Source: Croceicoccus sp. Ery15
Lineage (GTDB): Bacteria; Pseudomonadota; Alphaproteobacteria; Sphingomonadales; Sphingomonadaceae
DNA: 64,000 bases
Reading direction: 5' to 3'
Assembly: GCF_020985305.1 (NCBI RefSeq)
Contig: NZ_CP087588.1
Location: 930,001 to 994,000, forward strand
Part shown: in pieces, positions 1 through 10,374 of the stretch
Numbering within the stretch: position 1 is the first letter of the stretch
Layout: the number at the start of each line of letters is the position of its first letter
Program-made: the position numbers and the translations under genes
Notes under the pieces: model-generated
What the model saw: the letters and a program-made list of their open reading frames with translations, nothing else
Told to the model about the DNA's origin: nothing
The model's database searches: none

Positions 1-2
1 TC

Positions 3-3000
3 ACCGATCGCTCCGTCCTTGCCTCCACCCAGTCCAAAGGGCGGTACGCGGCGGCGGTTCGATAATATTCCCGCTTCCATCGGCTCGCGGAAACGAATGC
101 GCCTGACGATTCCGTCGCCGCCGCGCCATTGCCCTTCGCCGCCGGAACCGCGCCGGATCGCGAATTCCTGCAGCACCACGGGAAAGCGGCTTTCCAGTAT
201 TTCGGGATCGGTCAGGCGTGAATTGGTCATGTGCGTCTGCACCGCGTCGGCGCCGTCAAACCCGCCATCGGGCAGCGGGCCAGCGCCAGATCCGCCAGCA
301 ATCGTCTCGTAATACTGGTAATTCTCGTTCCCGAAGGTGAGATTGTTCATCGTCCCCTGCGCGCCCGCCATTGCGTCCAAAGCGCCGAAAATCGTGTCGG
401 TGACGACCTGGCTGGTTTCGACATTGCCTGCCACCACGGCAGCAGGCGATTGCGGGTTCAGCATCGACCCTTCGGGCACGACCAGTCGGACCGGCGCAAG
501 GCACCCCTCGTTCATCGGCACATCGCCGTCGATCATGGTGCGGATCGCGTAAAGGACGGCGGCCTTCACAATCGGCAGCGGCGCATTGAAATTCCCTGCA
601 TGCTGGGGGCTGGTGCCGGTGAAATCGAACACAGCCTCGCCCTTGGCGCGGTCGATGGCGACAGCCAGCCGGATGACCGATCCGTCATCCATTTCATAGG
701 CGAATGCACCATCATGCAGCCTGCCCAGCAAGACGCGAACGGCTTCCTCCGCCTGCGCCATGACATGCCCCATATAGGCATCGACCACGGCGCGCGATTG
801 CGCTTTGGCCAGCCGGTTCAGCTCGCTCGCTCCCTTGATACAGGCGGCAAGCTGGGCTTTCAGATCGGCAATGTTGCGATCGGGATCGCGCGCCGGATGC
901 GGGCCGGTGCCCAGCATGCTGCGCATGCCCGCCTCCAGAAAACGCCCTTCGTCGACCAGCAGCACATTATCCAGCAATATGCCTTCGTCTTCGACGCTGG
1001 TGCTGGATGCGGGCATGGAGCCCGGCGCGATGCCGCCAATGTCCGCATGGTGCCCGCGCGCCGCAGCCCACCACGCGGGCGCGCTGTCGTCGCCATCGGC
1101 AAATACCGGCAGCACGACGGTTATATCGGGCAGATGGGTGCCGCCGTCATACGGAGCGTTAAGCGCATAGGCATCGCCCTTGCGGATGCCGCGCCCGTCC
1201 GCGCCGCGCCGCCGTGCCACGGTGCGAACGCTTTCGCCCATAGAGCCCAGATGCACCGGCATATGCGGCGCATTGGCGATCAGATTACCCTGACCGTCGA
1301 ATATGGCGCAGGAAAAATCGAGCCGTTCCCGTATGTTGACCGAGCTGGCGCTGGCCTGCAGCGCTGCGCCCATTTCCTCGGCAATGCCCATGAACAGCGC
1401 GCCCATGATGGCGGTTCGCACCGGATCGCGCGCGGTGGAGGCGGCCTGTCTGGTGACATTGCCGGTCCGGCGCAGGATCAGATTGCCAATGGTGTCGACC
1501 GTCAGGCTCCAGCCCGGTTCGACCACGATGGTCGAGACATCGTCGACCACCAGAGCGGGGCCGGTCGCGGTAAAACCGGCAGCCAGACCGGCGCGGCGGA
1601 AAAGCGGAATGCGGCGGGTTTGACCGGCCAGATGGCTTTCCACCATCGCGGCAGGATCGGCTGACCGGTCGGGCAAGGGCAGGGGCGGCCCGTCACGCCG
1701 CTGCGAGCGATGGATCGCCTCTACGCGTGCGGTGGCGACCATGATCGCGCCTTCGGGCTCGAAACCGAACCGCTCGCGCCAACCGGAGCGGAAGCGGGTT
1801 TTCATTTCGTTCAACGAGAGGAGGGGGATTTCCAGCGTGTTTTCGGTTCCGGCAGGCCGCAGTTGCAAGCTGTGCTCGACCGTAATTCCGGCGCTCTCGA
1901 TACCCTGATCGGCCAGTTCGCTGCGGGCTTCCCGCGCCAGAATACCGGCCTGTTCCGTGATCTCGGCCTCGTTATGCGCAGTCAGTTCCACGGCCATGCT
2001 CGCCTCGCGCATGGCGCGGCGGTCGGCAAGACCCATGCCATAGGCGGAAAGCACGCTGGCCAGCGGATGGCATTGCACGACATCCACTCCCAATGCCTCG
2101 GCAACAAGGCACGCGTGCTGGCCGCCCGCTCCGCCGAAAGCGGCAAGCGCGGCGCCGCCGATGTCATGACCGCGCCTGATCGAGATTGCCTTGATCGCTT
2201 GCGCCATGTCCTGCACCGCGATGGCGATAAAGCCCTCGGCAGCGTCGAGGGGTGACAACTTGCGACCCGTTTCGGACGCGATTTGTGCGCAAAGTGACGC
2301 CAGCTTGGCCATCACGATGTCGCGATCGGGGGGTAGATTGCCCTCCGGCCCGAACACGGTCGGAAAATGGCTTGCCTGCAATTTGCCCAGCGCCAGATTG
2401 CAATCGGTCACCGTCAGCGGCCCGCCATTGCGATAGCAGGCCGGGCCGGGGAACGCGCCTGCCGATTCGGGCCCGACATGGAACCGCCCCGCCTCGAACC
2501 GGCAGATCGAACCGCCGCCCGACGCGACCGTATGAATGCGCATCATCGGGGCAGCGATCCGCACGCCCTCCAGCCGCGTTTCGCTGTCACGTTCATATTG
2601 GCCCGAATACCACGACACATCGGACGACGTTCCGCCCATGTCGAAGCCGACAACGGCGGGAAAGCCCGCTTCTTCCGCCGTGGCGGCCATGCCGACGATG
2701 CCGCCCGCCGGTCCCGAAAGGATCGCATCCTTGCCGTGAAACTGCTCGCGCGCGGTCAACCCGCCGTTCGATTGCATGAATAATGCATCGCCTGCGTGGC
2801 CCAGTCCCCGCGCCACGGTGGAGGTATAGGCCCGCAATGGCGGCGAGACATAAGCGTCGAGCACGCAAGTATCCCCGCGCGATACCAGCTTGATGAGAGG
2901 CGCCAGCGCGTGACTGACCGAAATTTGCGCGAAACCGGCTTCGCGCGCGATCCGGCCCAATGCCTCTTCATGCGCATGATAGCGATAACCGTGCATCAGG

Positions 3001-3476
3001 CAGATCGCGATGGCATCGATGCCAACGGCTCTGGCCTGTTCCAGCGCCGCGCGGGCCTGTGCCTTGTCCAGGACGCGTTCGACCGTGCCATCGGCCAGCA
3101 CGCGTTCGTCGATCCCGATCACGCGGTCATAGATCGGTTCGGGAAGCACGATCTGACGGGCGAACAGGTCAGGGCGTTCCTGCGATCCGATCCGCAGCGC
3201 ATCCTCGAACCCCGCCGTGATCGCCAGCGCCACCCGCGCGCCCTTGCGTTCCAGCAAGGCATTGGTGGCGACCGTGGTGCCGATCCGCAACTCGCATGGC
3301 GGCAATGGCCCTTCGGGCGTCGCCGTGATGGTCCGGATTGCGTGGATCGCGGCATCTTCGGCGCGTGCCGGGTCTTCGGACAGCAGCTTGGTGCGTTGCA
3401 ACGTGCCATCGGGGGCGATGGCCACCACATCGGTAAAGGTCCCGCCGCGGTCGATCCAGAATTGCCATTTGTCCAT
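3..3476 (-). CDS. Fused 5-oxoprolinase / hydantoinase A+B family protein (3' end outside window)
   Basis: An uninterrupted minus-strand frame of about 1,158 codons runs from an ATG at 3476 to the window edge, so the last part of the protein is missing. The N-terminus reads MDKWQFWIDRGGTFTDVVA, the ATP-binding start of Hydant_A_N proteins. A hydantoinase A region follows, and the second half (from roughly residue 680) is a hydantoinase B domain ending at the edge in a Gly-rich PPFGLGGGKDG stretch. A single chain carrying both halves is the layout of ATP-dependent 5-oxoprolinase (5-oxoproline + ATP to glutamate), usually about 1,200-1,280 residues. N-methylhydantoinase activity is the main alternative; sequence alone does not separate them. 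It is divergent from the YitT-like gene, with about 90 bp for both promoters. Long opposite-strand open frames over it are by-products of GC-rich codon use. Confidence 0.88.
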   Translation of the reverse strand, partial: MDKWQFWIDRGGTFTDVVAIAPDGTLQRTKLLSEDPARAEDAAIHAIRTITATPEGPLPPCELRIGTTVATNALLERKGARVALAITAGFEDALRIGSQERPDLFARQIVLPEPIYDRVIGIDERVLADGTVERVLDKAQARAALEQARAVGIDAIAICLMHGYRYHAHEEALGRIAREAGFAQISVSHALAPLIKLVSRGDTCVLDAYVSPPLRAYTSTVARGLGHAGDALFMQSNGGLTAREQFHGKDAILSGPAGGIVGMAATAEEAGFPAVVGFDMGGTSSDVSWYSGQYERDSETRLEGVRIAAPMMRIHTVASGGGSICRFEAGRFHVGPESAGAFPGPACYRNGGPLTVTDCNLALGKLQASHFPTVFGPEGNLPPDRDIVMAKLASLCAQIASETGRKLSPLDAAEGFIAIAVQDMAQAIKAISIRRGHDIGGAALAAFGGAGGQHACLVAEALGVDVVQCHPLASVLSAYGMGLADRRAMREASMAVELTAHNEAEITEQAGILAREARSELADQGIESAGITVEHSLQLRPAGTENTLEIPLLSLNEMKTRFRSGWRERFGFEPEGAIMVATARVEAIHRSQRRDGPPLPLPDRSADPAAMVESHLAGQTRRIPLFRRAGLAAGFTATGPALVVDDVSTIVVEPGWSLTVDTIGNLILRRTGNVTRQAASTARDPVRTAIMGALFMGIAEEMGAALQASASSVNIRERLDFSCAIFDGQGNLIANAPHMPVHLGSMGESVRTVARRRGADGRGIRKGDAYALNAPYDGGTHLPDITVVLPVFADGDDSAPAWWAAARGHHADIGGIAPGSMPASSTSVEDEGILLDNVLLVDEGRFLEAGMRSMLGTGPHPARDPDRNIADLKAQLAACIKGASELNRLAKAQSRAVVDAYMGHVMAQAEEAVRVLLGRLHDGAFAYEMDDGSVIRLAVAIDRAKGEAVFDFTGTSPQHAGNFNAPLPIVKAAVLYAIRTMIDGDVPMNEGCLAPVRLVVPEGSMLNPQSPAAVVAGNVETSQVVTDTIFGALDAMAGAQGTMNNLTFGNENYQYYETIAGGSGAGPLPDGGFDGADAVQTHMTNSRLTDPEILESRFPVVLQEFAIRRGSGGEGQWRGGDGIVRRIRFREPMEAGILSNRRRVPPFGLGGGKDGAIG

Positions 3477-3569
3477 GGGGACAGCGCCTAACGAATTTTA
3501 CGCTCGATGGCACGGGTTGAGATATGACACCCTCTCGTCTAGCGGGCGCGGAGAGGAAGGACCCCCGTG

Positions 3570-4220
3570 ATGACCAGCACCAAGGCCGCCGAGCGCAGCG
3601 GCCCCATCGAACCCGAATTTCCCGAACCCAAGGCCCATAGTCTGGCCGAGGATGTCTATGGCCTGTTGAGCGGCGCATTGCTGATGTCATTGGGTCTGGT
3701 GATCATGAAGGCCAGCGGGATCGTCACGGCAGGTATGGGCGGCGTGGCGCTGCTGTTCAGCTATCTTTTCGGGATGACGGTGGATTTCTGGTTCTGGTCG
3801 CTCAATGTGCCGTTTCTGGTGCTGGCGTGGAGCGCGATGGGGCGCGGGTTCTTCGTGAAAACCGTCTGCGCGGTCGCCGCCGTGTCGCTTACTGCCGCCC
3901 TTACGCGCATATCGCTTGATATCAGCGATGTGCATCCGGCCTTTGCTGCCATCGCAGGCGGAACCGCCGCCGGGGCAGGGGTGATGGCCATGTTGCGCCA
4001 CCGTTCGGGCGTGGGCGGGGTGACGATCGTGTCGGTCTGGCTCAACCGCAAAAAGGGATGGAGCGTCGGCTGGCTGACCTTTGCGCTCGACGGTGTGATT
4101 ATCCTTGCCGCGATTACGACGCGCCCGCCTGAACTGGCGGCGTGGTCGGTGCTGAGCGTGGTGGCGATGAGCGCAGTGCTCATCGCTTTCCACCGCCCGG
4201 GGCGTTACACCGGCTATTGA
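3570..4220 (+). CDS. YitT family inner-membrane protein
   Basis: A 216-residue, strongly hydrophobic protein with about five to six membrane segments after a short polar N-terminus (PEFPEPKAHSLAEDVYG, typical of this family). Length and spacing of the segments fit the YitT/DUF161 family, integral membrane proteins of unknown transport role. GTG at 3567 and ATG at 3570 are both possible starts; the purine-rich GAGAGGAAGG at 3551-3560 serves either, and the ATG is chosen. The gene stands alone, divergent from the 5-oxoprolinase gene and convergent with the next gene, only a few bases away. The family call is good; no substrate can be named. Confidence 0.8.
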   Translation: MTSTKAAERSGPIEPEFPEPKAHSLAEDVYGLLSGALLMSLGLVIMKASGIVTAGMGGVALLFSYLFGMTVDFWFWSLNVPFLVLAWSAMGRGFFVKTVCAVAAVSLTAALTRISLDISDVHPAFAAIAGGTAAGAGVMAMLRHRSGVGGVTIVSVWLNRKKGWSVGWLTFALDGVIILAAITTRPPELAAWSVLSVVAMSAVLIAFHRPGRYTGY

Positions 4221-4224
4221 CCAG

Positions 4225-4818
4225 CTAAACGGCCGGTTCGGCAATCCGGTCGCGTTGCGTGTTGGGAACCGCGACTTCGCGGATCAGCACATTGAACAGC
4301 ACTTCATAATGGATCATGGCCTGACGCAGATCCTCGGTCGCCACTTCCGTACCGCTGGGATCGCGGCCCTGGCGCATCGCGATATCGTGACCCTCGCGGT
4401 AATGGCGCGCGACATCGGGATAATCGACGGTCAGATCGGCATGACGCTGGTCGAAATCCGACACCGGAAAGCCGCGGGCCTGCATCAGCGCGCCAATGCT
4501 GCGGTCCGCATGCAGGACTGCTTCGGCGGGGCTATTGACGAAGATGCTTTTTACCTCGGTCCATTCCTCGGCAAAGCGGTCGTGTTCTTTCGCAGTCAGC
4601 GGGCGAATGTCGAACGCGGCCACGCGGCGCTGGCGGTCTTCCAGATCGTGCTCGGCCTTGCCGGTGCTGCCGGTGACTGCGACCGTACGGTCATATTCGT
4701 CACCGAATCGCTGGCGTAGCCGGTTGGTGCGGCTGCGCGCGATGAAATACCAGATCAGCAGTGCAGCGATGACCGCGCCCGCGATGGCAAGCCAGACCAG
4801 TGGATTGACGGTGTCCAT
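4225..4818 (-). CDS. Membrane-anchored protein of unknown function
   Basis: A 197-residue protein with one N-terminal membrane segment (about residues 8-27, rich in Ala, Ile and Leu) followed by a basic stop-transfer stretch (RSRTNRLRQRFG) and a soluble, mostly helical, charged domain that would face the cytoplasm. It contains the pattern GDEYDRTV followed by KAEHDLEDRQRR, seen in hypothetical proteins of related bacteria. There is no enzymatic motif. It is convergent with the YitT-family gene and divergent from the PilZ gene. No function is assigned. Confidence 0.7.
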   Translation of the reverse strand: MDTVNPLVWLAIAGAVIAALLIWYFIARSRTNRLRQRFGDEYDRTVAVTGSTGKAEHDLEDRQRRVAAFDIRPLTAKEHDRFAEEWTEVKSIFVNSPAEAVLHADRSIGALMQARGFPVSDFDQRHADLTVDYPDVARHYREGHDIAMRQGRDPSGTEVATEDLRQAMIHYEVLFNVLIREVAVPNTQRDRIAEPAV

Positions 4819-5149
4819 AGTACATCCTCAATTACCTGTCCCGTCGGGCGGATAACGAGGGAGCGTGCGCGCCAGTTCCCGATGCGCTCTTTGGCAAGCG
4901 CGTTTACCGCTTTGCTGCCACCTGTGCCGCCGCGATACAGCGGGCGACAAGTGCTTAAGAAACAAGGTTACCGAAATTGAAGATTCGGGCTGGCGCGGTC
5001 AAACAGGCGTCAGTCACCCGCTGGGGGCAGGGGTGACAATTATTTATGCAGGGGCGGCCCCGCCAAACGGGGCCCATTAACAACGGTAAGGCCAAGTCGT
5101 CCGTGGTGACGGGCAAAACGGCCAGCATTTGCAGCAAAGAGGTCTGGGA
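4819..5149. other. Intergenic region between divergent genes; one hairpin, otherwise nothing seen
   Basis: This 331-bp gap separates a minus-strand and a plus-strand gene, so it should hold both promoters. The only structure I see is a 7-bp hairpin (GGCCCCG / CGGGGCC, loop CCAAA) at 5056-5074, in the likely leader of the PilZ gene, without a T-run. An open minus-strand frame crosses from the PilZ gene into this gap, but it is the antisense of the PilZ gene and is not called. Confidence 0.5.
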
Positions 5150-5542
5150 ATGTCGAACACGAAAGATCAGTTTCGGATGCTTGAGCGGCACGAATTCGTG
5201 GCGCAGTGCCGTCTGCGGGCCGCAGGCTGCCTGGCGCGGATTTCGATCGTTCGCAATCTCACCAGCGAGGGGTGCGCGGTAGAGTGCATTCCCGTCACCC
5301 TGCAACGGGGCGACACCATCTATCTGCAATTCGGCAATGTCGGTCCTGTCGAAGGGCGCGTCATCTGGCTGCGCAAGGGTGTCGAGGCGGGCGTGCAGTT
5401 CGAACAGGGGCTGCATCCGGCGGTGTTCGATCGCCTGCTGCATATCGCGCATCGCAACATGATCCTCAGCGACGATCCGCAGGAGATGCTCGACGATCTG
5501 CCAGCCTATCGCAAGACCGGCCCGCGCGTCGCCGCTTGCTGA
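5150..5542 (+). CDS. PilZ domain protein
   Basis: A 130-residue single-domain protein. The core reads NLTSEGC (the [D/N]xSxxG motif of PilZ), then RGDTIYLQFG, EGRVIWLR and EAGVQFEQ, the usual beta-strand pattern of PilZ. PilZ domains bind cyclic di-GMP when an upstream RxxxR is present; here the preceding arginines are in RLRAAGCLARISIVR and do not form a clean RxxxR, so ligand binding is uncertain. ATG at 5150 is chosen because AAAGAGG lies 7 nt upstream; an upstream TTG at 5129 lacks a ribosome site. The gene is monocistronic. Confidence 0.8.
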   Translation: MSNTKDQFRMLERHEFVAQCRLRAAGCLARISIVRNLTSEGCAVECIPVTLQRGDTIYLQFGNVGPVEGRVIWLRKGVEAGVQFEQGLHPAVFDRLLHIAHRNMILSDDPQEMLDDLPAYRKTGPRVAAC

Positions 5543-5736
5543 TTGGCCAGGCTTTCCGCGCCGCCATTGGGGAGAGCCGGCGTGGATTGGATCGGGGATG
5601 CCAGCAAGGCGTGTTTGCGCCGGAAAATTGCAAATGAAACCGGTTCGGGGCGCGCTGCACCATTGCGGCGCGCCCTTTGCTCTGCCATCGTCGCGCAATG
5701 AATACGGAATTTCGTGTCGAGAGGACTGCTTGCCGG

Positions 5737-7404
5737 ATGCCCCCCCGCTCCAAATCCGCCGCGGGATTCACCCGCCGCGCCTTCGCCGCCTTGTCACTGA
5801 TGTTTTCCGCCGGCCTGCTGGCGGCCTGCGGTTCGGGTGAACGATATACCGATCAGGCTGCGCGCGACGGTATCCTGCTGTTCGGCAATGGCAGCGAGCC
5901 AAAGGGCCTCGACCCGCATCTGGTCACCGGCGTGCCCGAGAACAAGATCATCTCGGCTCTGCTGGAGGGTCTGATCGCCTATCATCCGACCGACGATCTT
6001 CAGCCCGAACCCGGCATGGCCGAAAGCTGGGAAAGCAACGAGGATTATTCGGTGTGGACCTTCCATTTGCGCGAGGCACAATGGACCAATGGCGATCCGG
6101 TCCGGGCCAGCGATTTCGTCTATAGCTGGCACCGCATGCTTACGCCCGAACTGGGCGCCGAATATGCGGAGATGCTCTATATCCTGAAAGGGGCAGAGGC
6201 GTTTCATCAGGGCAAGACGACCGATTTCTCGACCGTCGGGGTCAAGGCGGTGGACGACAAGACGCTGGTCGTCACGCTGGAAGGGTCGGCGCCATTCTTC
6301 CTCAACATGCTGAAACATTACAGCTGGTTCCCCGTAAACCCCCGCGCGGTCGAGGAAAACGGCGGAATGGCCAACCGGCAAAGTGGATGGTCTACGCTGG
6401 AGAATTATGTCGGCAACGGACCGTTCGTGCTGGACGACTGGGTCACGAACCAGATCATCAAGGTGCGCAGGAACCCGAATTACTGGGACGCCGACAGGGT
6501 CAAGCTGAACGGCGTGGATTTCTATCCGGTCGAGAATGTGACGACCGAAGAGACCATGTTCCGCGGCGGGCGGTTGCATCTGACCAATACGGTGACACCT
6601 GACAAGATACCCGTCTTCCTTGAGAAAATGCCCGGCGAGATGATGATCGAGCCCTATCTGGGCAGCTATTTCTATCGCATCAATGTCACCCGCAAGCCGT
6701 TCGACGATGTGCGCGTGCGCAAGGCATTGGCCTATTCGATCGACAAGAAGCTGCTGGTGGACAAGGTGACCAAGGGCGGGCAGATTCCCGCCACCGGTTT
6801 CACCCCGCCCGGCATGGTGGGCTTTGATGCGTCGACCGCGGCGCAGTTCCAGCCCGATCTGGCGCGGCAATTGCTGACAGAAGCCGGCTATCCGGGTGGC
6901 AAGGGCTTTCCCGACGTCGAAATCCTGATCAACACGAACGAAGCGCATCGCAAGATCGCCGAAGCGTTGCAGGCGATGTGGCGCAAGGAACTGGGCGTCA
7001 ATATCGGCATCTATAACCAGGAGTGGAAGGTCTATCTCGATAGCCAGAGCAATCTGGATTACGACCTTGTCCGCGCGGGCTGGATCGCCGATTACGCCTA
7101 TCCCAATACGTTCCTCGACATTTTCACTACCGGCAATGGCAATAACGATACCGGCTGGGCCAACCCGCGTTACGACAGCCTGATAAATCAGGCCCGCACC
7201 GCGAAAACCGATGATCAGCGTCTGCAACTGCTCCACGATGCCGAGGAGGTGCTGATGGAGGATATGCCGATTATCCCGATCTATTGGTATACCCGCACCT
7301 ATCTGAAGAGCCCGCTGATCGAAGGCTGGTACCCCAAGGCGCTGGACAACCATCCGCTCAAATATGTGTCGCTAAAGGCCCCTGCGGCCCCCGCCGCCGA
7401 ATAA
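5737..7404 (+). CDS. oppA: Oligopeptide ABC transporter, substrate-binding lipoprotein
   Basis: A 555-residue family 5 solute-binding protein (SBP_bac_5). The N-terminus carries a twin-arginine-like pair (TRR, residues 12-14), a hydrophobic stretch and the lipobox LLAAC with Cys31, so it is probably an exported lipoprotein facing the periplasm. The body shows SEPKGLDPHLVTG near the N-terminus and the WTFHLREAQWTNGDPV and ASDFVYSWHRM motifs typical of peptide-binding OppA/DppA proteins. ATG at 5737 is preferred because AGAGGA lies upstream at suitable distance; in-frame starts at 5698 and 5677 lack a ribosome site. It is the first gene of the importer operon. The exact peptide class cannot be read from the sequence. 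Confidence 0.9.
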   Translation: MPPRSKSAAGFTRRAFAALSLMFSAGLLAACGSGERYTDQAARDGILLFGNGSEPKGLDPHLVTGVPENKIISALLEGLIAYHPTDDLQPEPGMAESWESNEDYSVWTFHLREAQWTNGDPVRASDFVYSWHRMLTPELGAEYAEMLYILKGAEAFHQGKTTDFSTVGVKAVDDKTLVVTLEGSAPFFLNMLKHYSWFPVNPRAVEENGGMANRQSGWSTLENYVGNGPFVLDDWVTNQIIKVRRNPNYWDADRVKLNGVDFYPVENVTTEETMFRGGRLHLTNTVTPDKIPVFLEKMPGEMMIEPYLGSYFYRINVTRKPFDDVRVRKALAYSIDKKLLVDKVTKGGQIPATGFTPPGMVGFDASTAAQFQPDLARQLLTEAGYPGGKGFPDVEILINTNEAHRKIAEALQAMWRKELGVNIGIYNQEWKVYLDSQSNLDYDLVRAGWIADYAYPNTFLDIFTTGNGNNDTGWANPRYDSLINQARTAKTDDQRLQLLHDAEEVLMEDMPIIPIYWYTRTYLKSPLIEGWYPKALDNHPLKYVSLKAPAAPAAE

Positions 7405-7438
7405 GCCCGCCCGAAAAGCGTATAGGGAGAGCAGAGAA

Positions 7439-8356
7439 ATGTTCCGCTTTGTCGCCGTCCGGCTGGTTCAGGGGCTGTTGGTGCTCCTTGCCATCTATGC
7501 GGTCACCTTTTTCCTCGTGGCGGCAACGCCGGGCAGCCCGTTCAGCACCGAACGCGCCATCCGCCCCGAAATCCTCGCCCAGATCGAGGCATTTTACGGA
7601 TACGACAAGCCGGTGGGCGAGCGTTTCGTGACGTCGGTCACCAATGCGCTGCGCGGCGAATTCGGGCCGAGCGCGGTCTATGCCAACCGATCGGTGACCG
7701 CGATCATTGCCGAAAGCTTTCCGGTATCGCTGAAGCTGGGATCGATCTCGCTGGGGCTGGCGCTGTTTCTGGGCATCCCGGTCGGTACTCTGGCGGCGGT
7801 CCGTCAGAACAGCTGGCTGGACTATGTGCCGATGTCGGTGTCGATGGCGGGTATCTGCCTGCCCACCTTCGTCATGGGGCCGCTGCTGGCGCTGGTATTC
7901 GGCCTGATTTTCGAAGTGCTGCCGGTCGCGGGCTGGTTCGGGCCCGAATATGTGATCCTGCCCGCGCTGACGCTGGGCCTGTATTACGCGGCCTATTTCG
8001 CGCGGCTGACGCGTGGCGGCATGCTCGAAATGCTCAATCAGGACTGGGTGCGGACCGCGCGCGCCAAGGGCGTGTCGGAAACGACCATCGTGTTCAAGCA
8101 CTGCCTCAAAGGCGGGCTGATCCCTGCCATCACCTTCCTCGGCCCTGCGCTGGCCGGGATTATCTCGGGCAGTTTCGTCGTTGAAACGATCTTCCAGATT
8201 CCGGGGCTGGGGCAATGGTTCGTGAAGGGCGCGCTCAACCGCGACGACTTTCTGATCCTTGGGCTTACGGTCCTTTTTGCGGCGCTGATCGTGGTGATGA
8301 ACCTTCTGGTCGACATCGTTCAGGTCGCGCTCAATCCGCGACTGAAATACGAATAG
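7439..8356 (+). CDS. oppB: Oligopeptide ABC transporter permease (OppB type)
   Basis: A 305-residue integral membrane permease with about six membrane segments. The N-terminus MFRFVAVRLVQGLLVLL is the standard OppB/DppB opening, followed by a large periplasmic loop. The EAA loop that docks the ATPases is near residues 200-228 (DWVRTARAKGVSETTIVFKH). It lies 34 bp after oppA, preceded by a GGGAGAG-rich ribosome site. It pairs with the following OppC permease to form the inner-membrane channel. Confidence 0.92.
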   Translation: MFRFVAVRLVQGLLVLLAIYAVTFFLVAATPGSPFSTERAIRPEILAQIEAFYGYDKPVGERFVTSVTNALRGEFGPSAVYANRSVTAIIAESFPVSLKLGSISLGLALFLGIPVGTLAAVRQNSWLDYVPMSVSMAGICLPTFVMGPLLALVFGLIFEVLPVAGWFGPEYVILPALTLGLYYAAYFARLTRGGMLEMLNQDWVRTARAKGVSETTIVFKHCLKGGLIPAITFLGPALAGIISGSFVVETIFQIPGLGQWFVKGALNRDDFLILGLTVLFAALIVVMNLLVDIVQVALNPRLKYE

Positions 8357-8372
8357 GCGCTGGGTAGAATTT

Positions 8373-9311
8373 ATGAGCGATCATTCCGAAACCGCCGTAC
8401 TGGCCAACGAACCCGTCCCGCCGCCGACCGAGGCGAGCGAGATTGCCGCCGAAGAGCTGGAGGAGGGCTCCTCCCTCTGGCGCGATGCATGGCACCGGCT
8501 GAAACGCAATCGGCTGGCGGTGACCAGCCTGTTCATCTTTATCTTCATCACCCTGTTCTGCGTGGTCGGGCCATGGCTTTCGCCTTATGACAGCCAGACG
8601 CAGGACCTGTTCCTTGGCGCGGTGGGCCCGTCGGCGGATCACTGGTTCGGCACCGACACGCTGGGCCGCGATCTGATGGTGCGCGTGATGGAAGGCGGGC
8701 GGATTTCGCTGCTCGTCGGGCTGGTCGCCACGCTGGTCGCATTGTTGATCGGCGTGATGTATGGCGCGGTCGCAGGCTATCTGGGTGGCAAGGTCGATAG
8801 CGCGATGATGCGCTTCGTCGATCTGCTCTATGCGCTTCCGTTCACGATCTTCGTCATCCTGCTGATGGTTGCTTTCGGGCGTTCGCTGTGGCTGATTTTC
8901 GTTGCCATCGGTTGCATCGAATGGCTGACCACGGCGCGTATCGTGCGTTCGGGCGTGATCAGCCTGAAGAAACAGGAATTTGTCGAGGCTGCCAATTCGC
9001 TCGGCTTTTCGCATATGCGGATCATCGTGCGACACCTGATCCCCAATGTGCTTGGCCCCGTGATCGTGGTCGCTACGCTGACGGTGCCCGCTGTCATGCT
9101 GCTGGAGGCTTTTCTGTCCTTCCTTGGCCTTGGCATCCAGCCGCCCAATGCATCGTGGGGCGTGCTGATTAACGAGGGGCAGCAGAACATGGAAATCTTC
9201 CCGTGGATGCTGATGTTCCCTGCATTCTTCTTTGCGCTGACGCTGTTCTGCCTGAATTTTTTGGGCGACGGACTGCGCGACGCGCTCGATCCCAAGAGCG
9301 CGAAGGACTGA
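8373..9311 (+). CDS. oppC: Oligopeptide ABC transporter permease (OppC type)
   Basis: A 312-residue permease with a cytoplasmic N-terminal extension of about 45 residues, then the OppC_N signature (WRDAWHRLKRNRLAVTSL) and six membrane segments. GTDTLGRDLMVRVMEGGRIS is the conserved first-loop motif of OppC/DppC. The EAA loop is EFVEAANSLGFSHMRIIVRH near residue 203. It lies 16 bp after oppB and 4 bp before oppD, so translation of the operon is tightly linked. Confidence 0.92.
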   Translation: MSDHSETAVLANEPVPPPTEASEIAAEELEEGSSLWRDAWHRLKRNRLAVTSLFIFIFITLFCVVGPWLSPYDSQTQDLFLGAVGPSADHWFGTDTLGRDLMVRVMEGGRISLLVGLVATLVALLIGVMYGAVAGYLGGKVDSAMMRFVDLLYALPFTIFVILLMVAFGRSLWLIFVAIGCIEWLTTARIVRSGVISLKKQEFVEAANSLGFSHMRIIVRHLIPNVLGPVIVVATLTVPAVMLLEAFLSFLGLGIQPPNASWGVLINEGQQNMEIFPWMLMFPAFFFALTLFCLNFLGDGLRDALDPKSAKD

Positions 9312-9315
9312 TCTG

Positions 9316-10370
<1,055 letters not shown>

Positions 10371-10374
<4 letters not shown>

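Noticed and set aside
231..1664. Plus-strand open frame of 477 codons (and others at 1710-2255, 2796-3491)
   Set aside because: These are antisense to the 5-oxoprolinase gene, whose minus-strand translation shows clear family motifs; the plus frames have no domain-like pattern.
4955..5698. A 247-codon minus-strand gene
   Set aside because: Antisense to the PilZ gene, which has a ribosome site and domain motifs.
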